A DNA stretch of 64,000 nt from Lysobacterales bacterium (GCA_002632325.1 NSJK01000002.1:186001-250000), one strand, 5' to 3'; shown: positions 52,985 through 63,118, numbered from the stretch's first letter. Translations and numbers: made by a program. The notes: generated by a model not told the origin, from the sequence alone.

Positions 52985-54127
52985 TCAGGCGCGTCGGCGG
53001 AAATAGCTCACTGCAGCGCCAAGCAGGAGCAGCGGCGGCAGCAGGTTGCCCAGTGCCGGCGGCACGTCGTAGACCGTGGCGAGGTTCACCACCGAGCGCT
53101 GCATGAGGAAATAGCCGAGCGCGAGCACCACACCGAGGAACAGGCGCTTGGACAGACCGCCGCTGCGCAAGGCGCCGAACGCGAACGGCAGCACGCAGAA
53201 CACCGGCACGAGGATCGACAGCGGATAGAACACGCGCTGCCACCACATGCCGCGGAACATCGACGCGTCCTGCTGGTTGCGCGAAAGCGCGTCGATGTTC
53301 TGGTCGAGTTCGCGCAAGGCCATGTAGCGCGGTTTGACGATGCTGGTCGACAGCAAGGTCGGATCCAGCTTCGAATCCCAACGCGAGCTGGCCTCGGTGC
53401 TGCTGCTGGCGCTGTCGGGGCCGAAGCGGGTGCGCCGCACCTGCTCGAACGTCCAGGCGTGATCGGCGTGGCGTGCACTCTTGGCCACCGACAGCGCGGT
53501 GAGGCGACCGTCGGCATCGAACTCGAACACGCGCACGCCATCGAGTTCGACCTTGTCCGCACTGCCCTGCACATGCGCGGTGCGCGCGCCGATCACGGTT
53601 TCGCCATCGCGCGCCCACAACATGCCGCGAGTGAGGGCGACATCCTTGGACTTGGCCGCGAGCAGCACCTGTTGCGCGCGCCGCTCGCCCCACGGCCCGA
53701 AGGTTTCGCCCAGCACGACCACGCCCGCCGTGAGCAAGGCGATCGTCAGCACCACCGAGGCACAGATGCGCAGTTTGGACAGACCTGCGGCGCGCAAAGC
53801 GGTCAGCTCGCCGGTGCTGGCGAGTCCGCCCAATCCGAGCAGGCTGCCGATCAGCGCCGCAAAGCCGAACATTTCGTAGAAACGGCGCGGTACGGTGCAG
53901 GCGACGTAGAGCACGGCGCGGCCCAGCGTGTAGCCGCCCTGCCCGACATCATCGAGCTCGCCCACCAGGGTGCGCAGCGCATCGATGCCGACGATCACCA
54001 CCCACACCAGCACCACCGCGCCGAGCACGGCCGCGGCAACCAGGCGATCGACGCGTTTCCAGCGCGGCCAGAACAGCAGACGACGCTGCGCGACGCCGGC
54101 ACTTGCCTTGATCGCACGCGTCGTCAT
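52985..54127 (-). CDS. lptG: LPS export permease LptG
   Basis: A 380-residue subunit of the LptB2FG transporter that extracts LPS from the inner membrane. Two N-terminal helices (VAAAVLGAVVLVWVVIVGID; FGFAALIGSLLGLGGLAS) are followed by TGELTALRAAGLSKLRI, which holds the coupling-helix Glu, a third helix, the periplasmic jellyroll (~145-270) and three C-terminal helices. Its ATG at 54127 overlaps the lptF stop (ATGA), the usual lptF-lptG arrangement. Confidence 0.95.
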   Translation of the reverse strand: MTTRAIKASAGVAQRRLLFWPRWKRVDRLVAAAVLGAVVLVWVVIVGIDALRTLVGELDDVGQGGYTLGRAVLYVACTVPRRFYEMFGFAALIGSLLGLGGLASTGELTALRAAGLSKLRICASVVLTIALLTAGVVVLGETFGPWGERRAQQVLLAAKSKDVALTRGMLWARDGETVIGARTAHVQGSADKVELDGVRVFEFDADGRLTALSVAKSARHADHAWTFEQVRRTRFGPDSASSSTEASSRWDSKLDPTLLSTSIVKPRYMALRELDQNIDALSRNQQDASMFRGMWWQRVFYPLSILVPVFCVLPFAFGALRSGGLSKRLFLGVVLALGYFLMQRSVVNLATVYDVPPALGNLLPPLLLLGAAVSYFRRRA

Positions 54128-55272
54128 TGCGACACCTTCTGCGCCGGCGCGCGGAAGCGCTGGCTGCTCCAGATCAACCACAGGGCGACCGCCAGAAACA
54201 ACCCATGTGCCCACCACAGTCCCAGACCGGGCGCGAGTCGGCCCGCGCCGATCCAGCTGCGTCCGAGCAGGAGCAGGTTGTAGTAGATGAACCAGGTCAG
54301 CAGTGCGAGCAAGAGACGCGCGTAACGCGGTTCACGCGGACTCGATCGCGACAGCGGCAGCGCCAACAGCGCCAGCACCAGCAGCGACAGGGGTGCGGCG
54401 AGGCGCCAATGGAGTTCGGCGCGCATCACCGGATCATCCGGCGTTTGCCACAAGGTCTTGCTCGACGCGTGGCGCTTCTGCGCCGCCTCGTTGTCGTCCG
54501 TGGGCGTATCGGGCAGACGGATGTCATTGCGCTTGAAGCGCATCAGGCGGAAATCGTCCTCGCCCAAACGACCTTCGATACGAAATCCGTCTTCGAGCGC
54601 GATGTAGCGGCCCACTCCGTCGGCATCGTGATAGAGAAAGCCGCTGCTGGCGGTGATCACGTCGATGCGGGTCTTGCCGGTGTCCGCATCGGGGCGCTCG
54701 CTTTCGATGAACAGGCGCTTGAACTGCGTGCCCTCGGCCGACATCTCGCCGACATAGATCGTGCCCTCGCGGCCCGGCAATTCGACGAAGCGGCCGGGTT
54801 CGAGCCCCGCAACCAGCAGCGAACGACTGGCTTGGGCGAGCAGATCCTGCGCCTTGCGCTCGGCTGCAGGGCCGAGCCAGAACGCCACCAGCGCGAGTGC
54901 GACCATCAGCGGCAACACCAGCCACAACAGCGGCCACAGGCGGTCGCGCACGCCCAGACCCGAGGACTGCAGCACCGCCATCTCGCTGTCGCGCCACAGC
55001 CGGCCATGGCCGAGCAGGATGCCCAGCAGCACGGCCAGCGGCACCAGAATCGGCAAGGTGTTGAGTGTCTGCAGACCGACCAGACTCAGCAGCAGCTCGG
55101 CCGGCACGCGGCCGCGCGCGACCTTGCCGAGCATCTCGGTGAAGGCGCCACCGACCATGATCAGCACCAGCACGGTGAGCGCGGCGGCAATGCCGAAGGC
55201 CACCTCGCTGAGCAGGTAGCGATCGACGATGCGCAGCTGGAATGGGCTTTGCCTTAGACTATTGGGCTTCAT
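54124..55272 (-). CDS. lptF: LPS export permease LptF
   Basis: A 382-residue partner of LptG in the LPS transporter. The first helix follows LRIVDRYLLSEVAFGIAAALTVLVLIMVGG; ILVPLAVLLGILLGHGRLWRDSEMAVLQSSGLG carries the conserved E-M-x-V/L-x-x-S/A-G coupling motif; the periplasmic jellyroll (~145-275, LEPGRFVELPGREGTIYVGEM) is followed by three C-terminal helices. I place the start at the ATG 55272; the same frame stays open far upstream, antisense to pepA, but that part is non-coding. lptF diverges from pepA across a 156-bp gap that should carry both promoters. Confidence 0.95.
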   Translation of the reverse strand: MKPNSLRQSPFQLRIVDRYLLSEVAFGIAAALTVLVLIMVGGAFTEMLGKVARGRVPAELLLSLVGLQTLNTLPILVPLAVLLGILLGHGRLWRDSEMAVLQSSGLGVRDRLWPLLWLVLPLMVALALVAFWLGPAAERKAQDLLAQASRSLLVAGLEPGRFVELPGREGTIYVGEMSAEGTQFKRLFIESERPDADTGKTRIDVITASSGFLYHDADGVGRYIALEDGFRIEGRLGEDDFRLMRFKRNDIRLPDTPTDDNEAAQKRHASSKTLWQTPDDPVMRAELHWRLAAPLSLLVLALLALPLSRSSPREPRYARLLLALLTWFIYYNLLLLGRSWIGAGRLAPGLGLWWAHGLFLAVALWLIWSSQRFRAPAQKVSQ

Positions 55273-55428
55273 GCGCAGACTCGGGAACCACGCGGCATGC
55301 AGGCGATCCACTGCCCGCCTCCGCAAGACCCGCGGCGGCCGACCCGTTGATGGACGGGGCTGATGGCAATCGGGCCGCATTGTAACCGCGTCGGCGCCAG
55401 TCCAATCCATTGCCTGCCGGAACCTTCG

Positions 55429-56919
55429 ATGACGCTCGACTTCTCGCTCAGCTCGGCCGCGCTCGACAGCGCCGAAACCGATTGCCTCGTGCTCGGCCTG
55501 TTTCAGGACGGCAGCCTTGGCGCCGCGGCCCATCACATCGATCAGGTCAGTGGTGGCGCGATTCGCCGCGTGATTGCCAGCGGCGACGCCAGCGGCAAGC
55601 CCGGCAGCCACACCCTGCTGTTCGCGCTGCCCGGCGTGCGCGCGCCGCGCGTGCTGCTGATTGGTCTGGGTGAAACCGCCAAGTTCAATGCCGGTGGCTT
55701 CCATCGTGCCGCCCATGAAAGCGTGCGGGCACTGCGCAACCTGCCGATCGAAAGCACCTTGTCGGCCCTGACCGATCTGGACGTGCCCGGTCACGATCTG
55801 GCCTGGAGGCTGCGCAGCGCGGCGCTCGCCGCCGATGCGCAGGCCTATCGCTACACCGCGACCTTCAAGCCGCGCAGCGAACCTGAACCCAAGCGCCTTG
55901 CACGCATCGCCTTCGTCGCTGCCGACGACGCCGCAAGCCAGCGCGCACTCGCCCAGGCCCGCGCAATCGCCAGCGGCGTGCGTTTCGCACGCGAGCTCGG
56001 CAATCTGCCGCCCAATCTGTGCAACCCGGCGCATGTCGCCGCGCAGGCCAAGGCCATCGCTGATTCGCATGCAGGCGTGAGCCTGCAGGTGCTCGAGCGC
56101 GAGGACATGACCAAGCTCGGCATGGGCTCGCTGCTCGGTGTCGCCCAGGGTTCGGCCAATCCACCCAAGCTGATCGCACTGCGCTGGCAGGGCGGCGGCA
56201 GCGCCAAACCCTTCGCGCTGGTCGGCAAGGGCATCACCTTCGACAGCGGCGGTCTTTCTCTCAAGCCCGGCGCCGGCATGGAAGAAATGAAGTTCGACAT
56301 GTGCGGCGCGGCCGGCGTGCTCGGTGCCTTCCTTGCCGCGGTCGAACTGAAACTCCCGATCAACCTCGTCTGCGTGGTCCCCGCGGTCGAGAACATGCCC
56401 GACGGCAATTCCTATCGACCCAGCGACGTGCTCACGTCTCTCTCGGGCCTCACCATCGAGGTGCTCAATACCGATGCCGAAGGTCGCCTGATCCTCTGCG
56501 ACGCCTTGACCTGGACTGCGCAGACCTTCGATCCGCAGGTGATCATCGATGCCGCGACCCTGACCGGTGCCTGCGTGGTGGCGCTGGGCAAGCATGCCTC
56601 GGGCCTGATGACACAGGACGAGGAACTGGCCGCACAACTGCTCGATGCCGGCACGCGCACGCATGATCGCGCCTGGCGCCTGCCGCTGTGGGACGACTAT
56701 CAGAGCCAGCTCGACTCGGGCTTTGCCGATGTCGCCAACATCGGCGGCAAATACGCCGGCGCGATCACCGCGGGCTGCTTCCTCGCACGCTTTACCAACG
56801 GTCATCGCTGGGCGCATCTGGATATTGCCGGCACCGCTTGGGAAGAAGGCCGCAAGGGTCTGGCCACCGGCCGTCCGGTACCGCTGCTGACGCAGTTCCT
56901 GATCGACCGCTGCGCGTGA
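55429..56919 (+). CDS. pepA: Leucyl aminopeptidase PepA
   Basis: A 496-residue M17 metallo-aminopeptidase, also known in E. coli as a DNA-binding co-factor for XerCD recombination at cer. The catalytic domain contains VGKGITFDSGGLSLKPGAGMEEMKFDMCGAAGVLGAF (first metal ligands and Lys) and the family signature NTDAEGRLIL (from Asn347), followed by DAATLTGACVVALGKHASGL. All metal ligands appear present. The start at 55429 follows the divergent gap. The gene ends in a GTGA overlap with the next open frame. Confidence 0.97.
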   Translation: MTLDFSLSSAALDSAETDCLVLGLFQDGSLGAAAHHIDQVSGGAIRRVIASGDASGKPGSHTLLFALPGVRAPRVLLIGLGETAKFNAGGFHRAAHESVRALRNLPIESTLSALTDLDVPGHDLAWRLRSAALAADAQAYRYTATFKPRSEPEPKRLARIAFVAADDAASQRALAQARAIASGVRFARELGNLPPNLCNPAHVAAQAKAIADSHAGVSLQVLEREDMTKLGMGSLLGVAQGSANPPKLIALRWQGGGSAKPFALVGKGITFDSGGLSLKPGAGMEEMKFDMCGAAGVLGAFLAAVELKLPINLVCVVPAVENMPDGNSYRPSDVLTSLSGLTIEVLNTDAEGRLILCDALTWTAQTFDPQVIIDAATLTGACVVALGKHASGLMTQDEELAAQLLDAGTRTHDRAWRLPLWDDYQSQLDSGFADVANIGGKYAGAITAGCFLARFTNGHRWAHLDIAGTAWEEGRKGLATGRPVPLLTQFLIDRCA

Positions 56920-57329
56920 ACCTTCCCGGTCCCGACCAAGGCAAGCGCAAGCAGGCCACGCTGATCGCCCTGGTCGGCGCCGCGTTCCTGATCGGCGCCG
57001 TCGATGCGAGCTTCGGCCTGCCCTCCGCGCAGGATGGCTTGCGGCTGGCGATCACCGTGTTCGGCAACATCGTCGTGCTGCTGATCGGTTTCAACTGGCT
57101 GCGGCTCGATGCGCGCGAACTGGTGATTCGCCGACCGCTGTGGCTCGACATCTGCATCGTCCTGTTCGCGGCGATCTTCGTGCCCTATTACCTGTACAAG
57201 ACGCGGCCGCAACCGCGCCGCTTGCCGGCGATCGCGGCCTTCTTTGCGCTCGTCATCGCCTGCATGCTCGCCACCGCGCTCGGCGCCGCACTCACCCTGC
57301 AGATGACCGGCACGGCGGTCAAACCCTGA
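56916..57329 (+). CDS. Small inner-membrane protein between pepA and holC
   Basis: A 137-residue hydrophobic protein starting at a GTG that overlaps the pepA stop (GTGA). About four membrane helices are visible: ATLIALVGAAFLIGAVDASFG, LRLAITVFGNIVVLLIGFNWL, LWLDICIVLFAAIFVPYYLY and IAAFFALVIACMLATALGAAL. The end, one base before the holC ATG, shows it belongs to the same transcript. I do not recognise a named family. It is easily missed because of its GTG start. Confidence 0.75.
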   Translation: MNLPGPDQGKRKQATLIALVGAAFLIGAVDASFGLPSAQDGLRLAITVFGNIVVLLIGFNWLRLDARELVIRRPLWLDICIVLFAAIFVPYYLYKTRPQPRRLPAIAAFFALVIACMLATALGAALTLQMTGTAVKP

Positions 57330-57330
57330 C

Positions 57331-57753
57331 ATGCCACGCGCCGACTTCTACCTGATCGACAAGCCGCGCTTTCGCGCCGAGCCGCTGCTGCTGGTGTGCG
57401 AACTGGCCAAGCGTGCATTCGCCGCGCAGCAGCCGACCTCGATCCTCGCCAGTTCGCAGGATCAGGCCGAGGCGCTCGATGAATTGCTGTGGAGTTTCGA
57501 CGAAGCCGCCTTCATCCCGCACCAACTCGCCGGTGACGACGACGATGCGCTCACGCCGGTGTTGATCGTGCCGCCCGGCGCGGTCGCAAGCGACCGCGCA
57601 TTGGTAATCAACTTGCGCGAGGAGTGCGCGCCGGGTCTGTTCGAGCGCGTGCTCGAAGTGGTGCCCGCCGACGAAAACCAACGCGCGAGTTCGCGCGCAC
57701 GCTGGAAAACCTACAAGGTCGCGGGCTTCAGCGTGACCAAGCACGACATGTGA
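57331..57753 (+). CDS. holC: DNA polymerase III chi subunit
   Basis: A 140-residue protein that bridges the clamp loader to single-strand-binding protein in the replisome. RADFYLIDKPRFRAEPLLLVCELAKRAFAAQQPTSILASSQDQAEALDELLWSFDEAAFIPHQLAG is the chi fold, and LVINLREECAPGLFERVLEVVPADENQRASSRARWKTYKVAGFSVTKHDM the second half. The pepA-holC-valS order is conserved in gammaproteobacteria; here upp is inserted on the other strand before valS. Its partner psi is probably encoded at 62041-62517. Confidence 0.95.
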   Translation: MPRADFYLIDKPRFRAEPLLLVCELAKRAFAAQQPTSILASSQDQAEALDELLWSFDEAAFIPHQLAGDDDDALTPVLIVPPGAVASDRALVINLREECAPGLFERVLEVVPADENQRASSRARWKTYKVAGFSVTKHDM

Positions 57754-57783
57754 AGCCGTGCTTCAAGAGCACGCAATGCGCGC

Positions 57784-58422
57784 TCACGAAGCCTTGGTGC
57801 CGAAATAACGATCCCCCGCGTCGCCCAGACCCGGCACGATGTAGCCGCGCTCGTTGAGGCGCTCGTCGATCGCTGCGGTGTAGATCGGCACGTCGCCATG
57901 CCGGGCCTGCAGCGTGGCCAGACCTTCCGGGCAACTCACCAGGCACACGAAGCGCAGTGATCGTGGCTGCGCGGCCTTGACGCGATCGAGCGCCGCGACC
58001 GCCGAATGGCCGGTCGCAAGCATCGGATCGACCACGATCGCGTCGCGCTCGCGCATGCTGCGCGGCAGGCGCAGGTAGTACTCGACCGGCCGCAGCGTCG
58101 CCTCGTCGCGATACAGGCCGATATGCCCGACGCGCGCGCTCGGCACCACGCCGAGCATGCCGTCGAGCAGGCCGATGCCCGCGCGCAACACCGCGATGAA
58201 GGCAACCTTCTTGCCGTCGATGAGGCGACCGCGCGTGCTGGCGACCGGTGTTTCGATCGTCGTTTCGCGCAACGGCAGGTCGCGCAGGACCTCGTAGGCC
58301 ATGAGCGTGGACAGTTCACCGAGCAGGCGGCGGAAATCCGCAGTACCCGTGCTTTTCTTGCGCAGCAGGGTGAGCTTGTGTTGCACCAGCGGGTGCTCGA
58401 TCACGGTCACGGCGGCGGGCAT
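57784..58422 (-). CDS. upp: Uracil phosphoribosyltransferase
   Basis: A 212-residue type I phosphoribosyltransferase that salvages uracil to UMP with [42 protein letters not shown] is the usual opening, the PRPP loop is [20 protein letters not shown], and [30 protein letters not shown] the uracil-binding C-terminus. The ATG at 58422 fits the family start. It converges on holC, with 30 bp between the stops, and is divergent from valS. Confidence 0.97.
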   Translation of the reverse strand: MPAAVTVIEHPLVQHKLTLLRKKSTGTADFRRLLGELSTLMAYEVLRDLPLRETTIETPVASTRGRLIDGKKVAFIAVLRAGIGLLDGMLGVVPSARVGHIGLYRDEATLRPVEYYLRLPRSMRERDAIVVDPMLATGHSAVAALDRVKAAQPRSLRFVCLVSCPEGLATLQARHGDVPIYTAAIDERLNERGYIVPGLGDAGDRYFGTKAS

Positions 58423-58541
58423 GGCGGCGACTCCTGTTTCGTGGCTGCGCCTTGGCGCAGTTGGGCGCACGCGGCGGGGTGCGTAGAATGCACGATTCCC
58501 CCTTTGCCAGCAGGCCGCCCGCGCGGCCGCCACCCGTCCCC

Positions 58542-61385
58542 ATGGAAAAGAGTTTCGAGCCCGGCCAGATCGAGTCCAAGTGGTATGCCCGTTGGGAAGC
58601 CGACGGTGATTTTCAGCCGCGCGGCGACGGCACGCCCTACTGCATCCTGCTGCCGCCGCCCAACGTCACCGGCACCTTGCACATGGGCCATGCCTTCCAG
58701 CAGACGGTCATGGACGCCCTGATCCGCTACCAACGCATGCGCGGCGCGCGCACGCTGTGGCAGGGCGGCACCGACCATGCCGGCATCGCCACCCAGAAGA
58801 TCGTCGAGAACCAGCTCGCCGCCGACGGCAAGTCACGCCACGATCTCGGCCGGGAGGCCTTCATCGATCGCGTCTGGCAGTGGAAGCAGCAATCGGGTTC
58901 GACGATCAGCCATCAGATGCGTCGCCTGGGCGCCTCGATCGACTGGTCGCGCGAGCGCTTCACGATGGATGCGGGCCTGTCCGCCGCGGTCAAGCGCGTG
59001 TTCGTGCAGTGGTATCGCGACGGCCTGCTCTATCGCGGCCGGCGACTGGTCAACTGGGATCCGGTGCTGATGACCGCGGTGTCGGACCTGGAAGTGGACA
59101 ATCAGGAAAAGGACGGCTCGCTGTGGTCGATCCGCTATCCCGCCAGCGATGGCGGTGAAGGTCTGGTCGTCGCCACCACGCGCCCGGAGACCATGCTCGG
59201 CGATGTCGCGGTCGCGGTGCATCCCGAGGATGAGCGTTATCAAACGCTGATCGGAAAAACGCTCAGATTGCCGCTGTCCGATCGCGAGATCCCGGTGATC
59301 GCCGATGACTACGTCGATCGCGAATTCGGCACCGGCTGCGTCAAGATCACGCCCGCGCACGATTTCAACGACTGGCAAATCGGCGCGCGTCACCAGCTCA
59401 CGCCGCTCACGATCCTCACGCTCGACGCCAAGGTCAACGACAACGCGCCCGAGAAATATCGCGGCCTGGATCGCTATGCCGCGCGCAAGGCCGTGCTTGC
59501 CGATCTCGAAGCCGCGGGCCTGCTGGTGGAGACCAAGAAGCACAAGCTGCAGGTGCCGGTGAGCCAGCGCAGCGAGGCGATCATCGAACCGATGCTCACC
59601 GACCAGTGGTTCCTCGACCTCACCAGCGACACACGCGTCGATGGCAAGCCCGGGCCCGGTGGGCGCAAGGCGATCACCGAGCCCGCGCTGGCCGCGGTGC
59701 GCGATGGCGCGATCCGCTTCGTGCCCGACAACTGGGCGAGCACCTACAACCAGTGGCTCGAAAACATCCAGGACTGGTGCGTGAGCCGCCAGCTCTGGTG
59801 GGGCCACCAGATTCCCGCGTGGTACGACGAAACCGGCACGGTCTTCGTCGGCGAAGACGAGGCTGATGCGATCGCGCATGCACCACACAAGCCGGTCGGC
59901 GCGCTGCGTCAGGATCCCGACGTGCTCGACACCTGGTTTTCCTCGGCACTGTGGCCGTTCTCGACCATGGGCTGGCCCAATGCGGGCGACACCATCGAAG
60001 ACGGCACGCCGGTCGCCAATTGGAGCCGCGATCAGGCCTATCTGCCCAGCGCAGTGCTGGTCACGGGTTTCGACATCATCTTCTTCTGGGTCGCGCGCAT
60101 GGTGATGGCGACCCGGTATTTCACCGGCAAGGTGCCGTTCCGCGAGGTCTACATCAATGCCATCGTGCGTGATGCCGAAGGCCAGAAGATGTCCAAGTCC
60201 AAGGGCAACACGATCGATCCGCTCGATCTCATCGACGGCATCGAACTCGAAGCGCTGGTGAAGAAATCGACTGCCTCGCTGCTGATCCCGCAGGTGCGCG
60301 AAAAGGTCGAAAAGCGCATCCGCAAGGATTATCCGCAAGGCATCGCCGCGGTCGGCACCGATGCGCTGCGCTTCACCTTCGCGGCGCTGGCGACCTATGG
60401 CCGTACGATCAATTTCGACCTCAAGCGCGCCGAAGGCTACAAGGCGTTCTGCAACAAGTTGTGGAATGCGGCGCGTTTCGTGCTCATGAACACGGCGGAA
60501 TCCGGCCATCCGGTCGCGGCGGGCGGCACGCCGATGCCACGCACCGCCGCCGAGCACTGGATCCTCGCGCGTCTGCGCGCGACGCTCGCCGAAGTCGAAA
60601 TGCAGATGCAGGTCTACCGCTTCGATCTCGTCGCCCAGGCGCTCTACGAGTTCGTCTGGAACGAGTACTGCGACTGGTTCGTCGAACTGGCCAAACCCGC
60701 GCTGAGTGGCGAGGACGCCGCGGCTGCGGCCTCCACGCGCCACACCCTGCTGGTCGTGCTCGAAGCCGCATTGCGCGCCTTGCACCCGATCACGCCCTTC
60801 ATCACCGAAGAGATCTACCAGACGGTTGCGCCCTTGCTCGGACTCAAGGAAGCCAGCATCGCCAAGCGTCCGTTCCCGCGTGGCGAGGAACTGCCGGCCG
60901 ACGACGCCAAGGCGAGTTCCGACATCGAATGGCTGCGCAGCGTGCTCACCCAGGTGCGCCGCATCCGCAGCGAGATGAACATCGCACCGGGCAAGGCGAT
61001 CCCTTTGCTCTATGCCGGCGGCGATGCCGGCGATCACACGCGCATCGAAGCCTTCGCGGCGCAGATCGCGTTTCTCGCCAAGGCACAGTCGCAGCAGCGC
61101 CTTGTTGCCAACGAAGCCGAGCCGCTCGCGGCTGCGGGCATCGTCGGCAGCCTCAAGGTGCTGATCCCGCTGGCCGGACTCATCGATCTGGACGCCGAGC
61201 GGCAGCGCATCGAGCGCGAGATCAAGCGCATCGCCGGGGAACTGGACAAGTCCAGCGCCAAACTTGCCAACTTCGGCCCGAATACGCCAGCCGCGGTCAT
61301 CGACAAGGAACGCCAGCGACTGGCCGAATTCGAGGCCACGCTGGCGACGCTGCGCGCGCAGTTCGACCGGCTGAGGCAGGCATGA
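58542..61385 (+). CDS. valS: Valyl-tRNA synthetase
   Basis: A 947-residue class I synthetase that charges tRNA-Val. The HIGH motif is H47-M-G-H50 ([13 protein letters not shown]), the KMSKS loop is K549-MSK-S553, the editing domain (CP1) lies between ([22 protein letters not shown]), the anticodon domain follows, and the C-terminal ~70 residues form the coiled coil typical of ValRS ([45 protein letters not shown]). The ATG at 58542 is chosen since the ValRS N-terminus [15 protein letters not shown] starts there. Confidence 0.98.
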   Translation: MEKSFEPGQIESKWYARWEADGDFQPRGDGTPYCILLPPPNVTGTLHMGHAFQQTVMDALIRYQRMRGARTLWQGGTDHAGIATQKIVENQLAADGKSRHDLGREAFIDRVWQWKQQSGSTISHQMRRLGASIDWSRERFTMDAGLSAAVKRVFVQWYRDGLLYRGRRLVNWDPVLMTAVSDLEVDNQEKDGSLWSIRYPASDGGEGLVVATTRPETMLGDVAVAVHPEDERYQTLIGKTLRLPLSDREIPVIADDYVDREFGTGCVKITPAHDFNDWQIGARHQLTPLTILTLDAKVNDNAPEKYRGLDRYAARKAVLADLEAAGLLVETKKHKLQVPVSQRSEAIIEPMLTDQWFLDLTSDTRVDGKPGPGGRKAITEPALAAVRDGAIRFVPDNWASTYNQWLENIQDWCVSRQLWWGHQIPAWYDETGTVFVGEDEADAIAHAPHKPVGALRQDPDVLDTWFSSALWPFSTMGWPNAGDTIEDGTPVANWSRDQAYLPSAVLVTGFDIIFFWVARMVMATRYFTGKVPFREVYINAIVRDAEGQKMSKSKGNTIDPLDLIDGIELEALVKKSTASLLIPQVREKVEKRIRKDYPQGIAAVGTDALRFTFAALATYGRTINFDLKRAEGYKAFCNKLWNAARFVLMNTAESGHPVAAGGTPMPRTAAEHWILARLRATLAEVEMQMQVYRFDLVAQALYEFVWNEYCDWFVELAKPALSGEDAAAAASTRHTLLVVLEAALRALHPITPFITEEIYQTVAPLLGLKEASIAKRPFPRGEELPADDAKASSDIEWLRSVLTQVRRIRSEMNIAPGKAIPLLYAGGDAGDHTRIEAFAAQIAFLAKAQSQQRLVANEAEPLAAAGIVGSLKVLIPLAGLIDLDAERQRIEREIKRIAGELDKSSAKLANFGPNTPAAVIDKERQRLAEFEATLATLRAQFDRLRQA

Positions 61386-61418
61386 GCAGGGCGCCGGCAC
61401 GCACGCGCGCCGGCCTGC

Positions 61419-61895
61419 TCACTCGGCGGCGAGCAACTCCATCGCCATCACGATCGCGTCCTCGCGGCCGCGCCGTGCCGGGTAGTAATTCGGCCGGCGA
61501 CCGAATTCGTTGAAGCCGATCGATTCGTAGAGCCCGATCGCGCGCAGGTTCGATGGTCGCACTTCGAGATAGACGCGCTCGACGCGCTGCCAGCGCGCGA
61601 TGTCGATCAGGCGTTTGACGATGCGGCGACCATGGCCCTGCCCGTGCAGCACCGGCGCGACACAGACATTGAGCACGTGCGCCTCGCCAGCCGCGCACGA
61701 GAGCACGCCGTAGCCGATCGTGGCGACCCCGTCGTTGAGCACGATGCAGTCATAGCCCGCGCGCAGACAGTCGGCAAAAATGCCGCGCGTCCACGGGAAT
61801 TCATAGGCGAGCGCCTCCAATGCGGCCACCGCATCGACATCCTCGGCGCGCATGCGGCGGAATTCGGCAGGTCTGGGCTTGAGGATCGCAACCAC
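61419..61895 (-). CDS. rimI: Ribosomal protein S18 alanine N-acetyltransferase
   Basis: A ~158-residue GNAT-family enzyme that acetylates the N-terminal alanine of ribosomal protein S18. Motifs: IRxMRAEDVDAV-type opening (FRRMRAEDVDAVAALEALAYEFPWTRGIFADCL), the acetyl-CoA loop VAPVLHGQGHGRRIVKRLID, LEVRPSNLRAIGLYESIGF and the RRPNYYP tail with DAIVMAMEL. I use the GTG at 61895, which follows an AGGGGGG ribosome site; the ATG at 61853 is the shorter choice. It is the last gene of a leftward group, 145 bp after the putative holD, and its end converges on valS. Confidence 0.93.
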   Translation of the reverse strand: MVAILKPRPAEFRRMRAEDVDAVAALEALAYEFPWTRGIFADCLRAGYDCIVLNDGVATIGYGVLSCAAGEAHVLNVCVAPVLHGQGHGRRIVKRLIDIARWQRVERVYLEVRPSNLRAIGLYESIGFNEFGRRPNYYPARRGREDAIVMAMELLAAE

Positions 61896-62040
61896 GACGT
61901 TGTCGCCCCCCCTGAATCGGATCGTGTTCAGCGCAGCATCGGCGATGATCTTGCCACCAAACCATGGGCGCGAGCGCTGCGTGATTGCGTTCGGGCGGCG
62001 CAATGCCGCCACTGGTCGGGAAAAGCCGATCCGAGGCGCT

Positions 62041-62517
62041 TCAGACCGCGATCTCGCCACAGCTGCGCAGCTCGCGCAGCAGGCGCTTGAGTTCGCCCCA
62101 CAGCGCGCGCTTGGCCAAGGCATTGCCGCGCAGTTGTGCGGGTTCGTCGACTGCGACCCAGCCGATTTGCGCCTGTTGCCGTGCGCTGAGCAGGGCGCCT
62201 ACCGCTCGCGCCTGCGCCTGACCGAAGACCACGAGTGCTTTCGCCGCAGCGATCGGTGCTTGCGCATCGGCGCGCGTGACCGCGCTGGAAAGTCCGGCGA
62301 AGCTCAGCGTGCGGGCCACCGCGTTGAGCAGCGGATCCTCGCCGCCCGCGTGCAACAGAAGCACGGACGCCGCATCCGCGATGGGCAGATGATGCAGCGC
62401 CGATGCGGTGACTGCCGCGGTCGCGGATATCGGCCCTGCTTCAGCCGGGGCCACACGGGGCAGATACAGGTCGATGCCCATCTCGGCCAGACGCAGACGG
62501 CGTGCCTGCTCAGTCAT
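62041..62517 (-). CDS. holD: Probable DNA polymerase III psi subunit (divergent HolD)
   Basis: A 158-residue protein with no confident motif at first sight. Its position directly upstream of rimI matches holD-rimI in E. coli, and both ends resemble psi: the N-terminus ARRLRLAEMGIDLYLPR recalls the RRDWQLQQLGITQWSLRRP opening, which binds the clamp loader, and the C-terminus RGNALAKRALWGELKRLLRE recalls RANPTARAALWQQICTYE. The middle has strand-like VLLLHAGGED and ALVVFGQAQ segments as in the nucleotide-fold psi. Psi connects chi (holC, in this window) to the gamma complex. The start overlaps the preceding lipoprotein gene by 8 bp. Confidence 0.7.
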   Translation of the reverse strand: MTEQARRLRLAEMGIDLYLPRVAPAEAGPISATAAVTASALHHLPIADAASVLLLHAGGEDPLLNAVARTLSFAGLSSAVTRADAQAPIAAAKALVVFGQAQARAVGALLSARQQAQIGWVAVDEPAQLRGNALAKRALWGELKRLLRELRSCGEIAV

Positions 62518-63118
62518 GCACGCTTACCTCGCTCTTGCGCAGGTCGGCGTAGAAACGTGCAAACACGCGATCGATCGCCGCGCCATAGGCATCGACACTG
62601 GCCTTGAGTTCCTTGCCGATTGCAGGCTCGCTTTCGACATAGCGCGCATTGACGAGGCTTTCGCCACTGGCCGTGGTCGCCTGCAGCTTGAGTGCGACTT
62701 CGACCTGCCAACCCGCTTCGGCCTGCGGTACGCGATCCATGCGCAACAGGACACCCTGGATGCGCAGCGCGCCACGACTGGCCGGGAGTTCGTCAGTGAC
62801 TTCACGTGCCCAGCCGGTACCACGCAAGGCCGCGATCAGGCGCCGCTGCAGAAACCGCGTCGGTGGATCGGCCCAAACCTGGTAGTGGTATTGGCGCAAC
62901 TGCTGCGCCTGCGGATCGAGCGCGTAGACCAGCGCGGTGTCGGCGTACAGCCCGTCGGCAGCGAAGGCCTCGACCTCGACAAGCTCGTGACGCGGCGCAG
63001 GCATTGCCTCGAGCGGCGCGGCCGGCGGCAGGCGATACCAGGTGAAGTCGGGCACGGTCGGCGAGCTGCACGCGGCGAGCGCGAGCAAGGCAATCGGCAG
63101 GCAGGAACGAACCTTCAT
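62510..63118 (-). CDS. MCE-system auxiliary lipoprotein (PqiC / ABC_trans_aux type)
   Basis: A 202-residue lipoprotein with lipobox LLALAAC (Cys17). The mature start SSPTVPDFTWYRLPPA matches the PqiC-like auxiliary lipoproteins of MCE transport systems, as do RQYHYQVWADPPTRFLQRRLIAALR and the C-terminal helix AYGAAIDRVFARFYADLRK. It probably sits on the inner leaflet of the outer membrane and receives lipid from the MCE protein coded just upstream, with which it shares a 4-bp ATGA overlap. Confidence 0.88.
   Translation of the reverse strand: MKVRSCLPIALLALAACSSPTVPDFTWYRLPPAAPLEAMPAPRHELVEVEAFAADGLYADTALVYALDPQAQQLRQYHYQVWADPPTRFLQRRLIAALRGTGWAREVTDELPASRGALRIQGVLLRMDRVPQAEAGWQVEVALKLQATTASGESLVNARYVESEPAIGKELKASVDAYGAAIDRVFARFYADLRKSEVSVHD

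Noticed and set aside
55273-56817. A long N-terminal extension of LptF antisense to pepA
   Set aside because: The frame is open but PepA is clearly coded on the other strand and LptF begins at 55272.
58833-61400. An 855-residue open frame antisense to valS
   Set aside because: Mirrors valS codons; no conserved domain or ribosome site.
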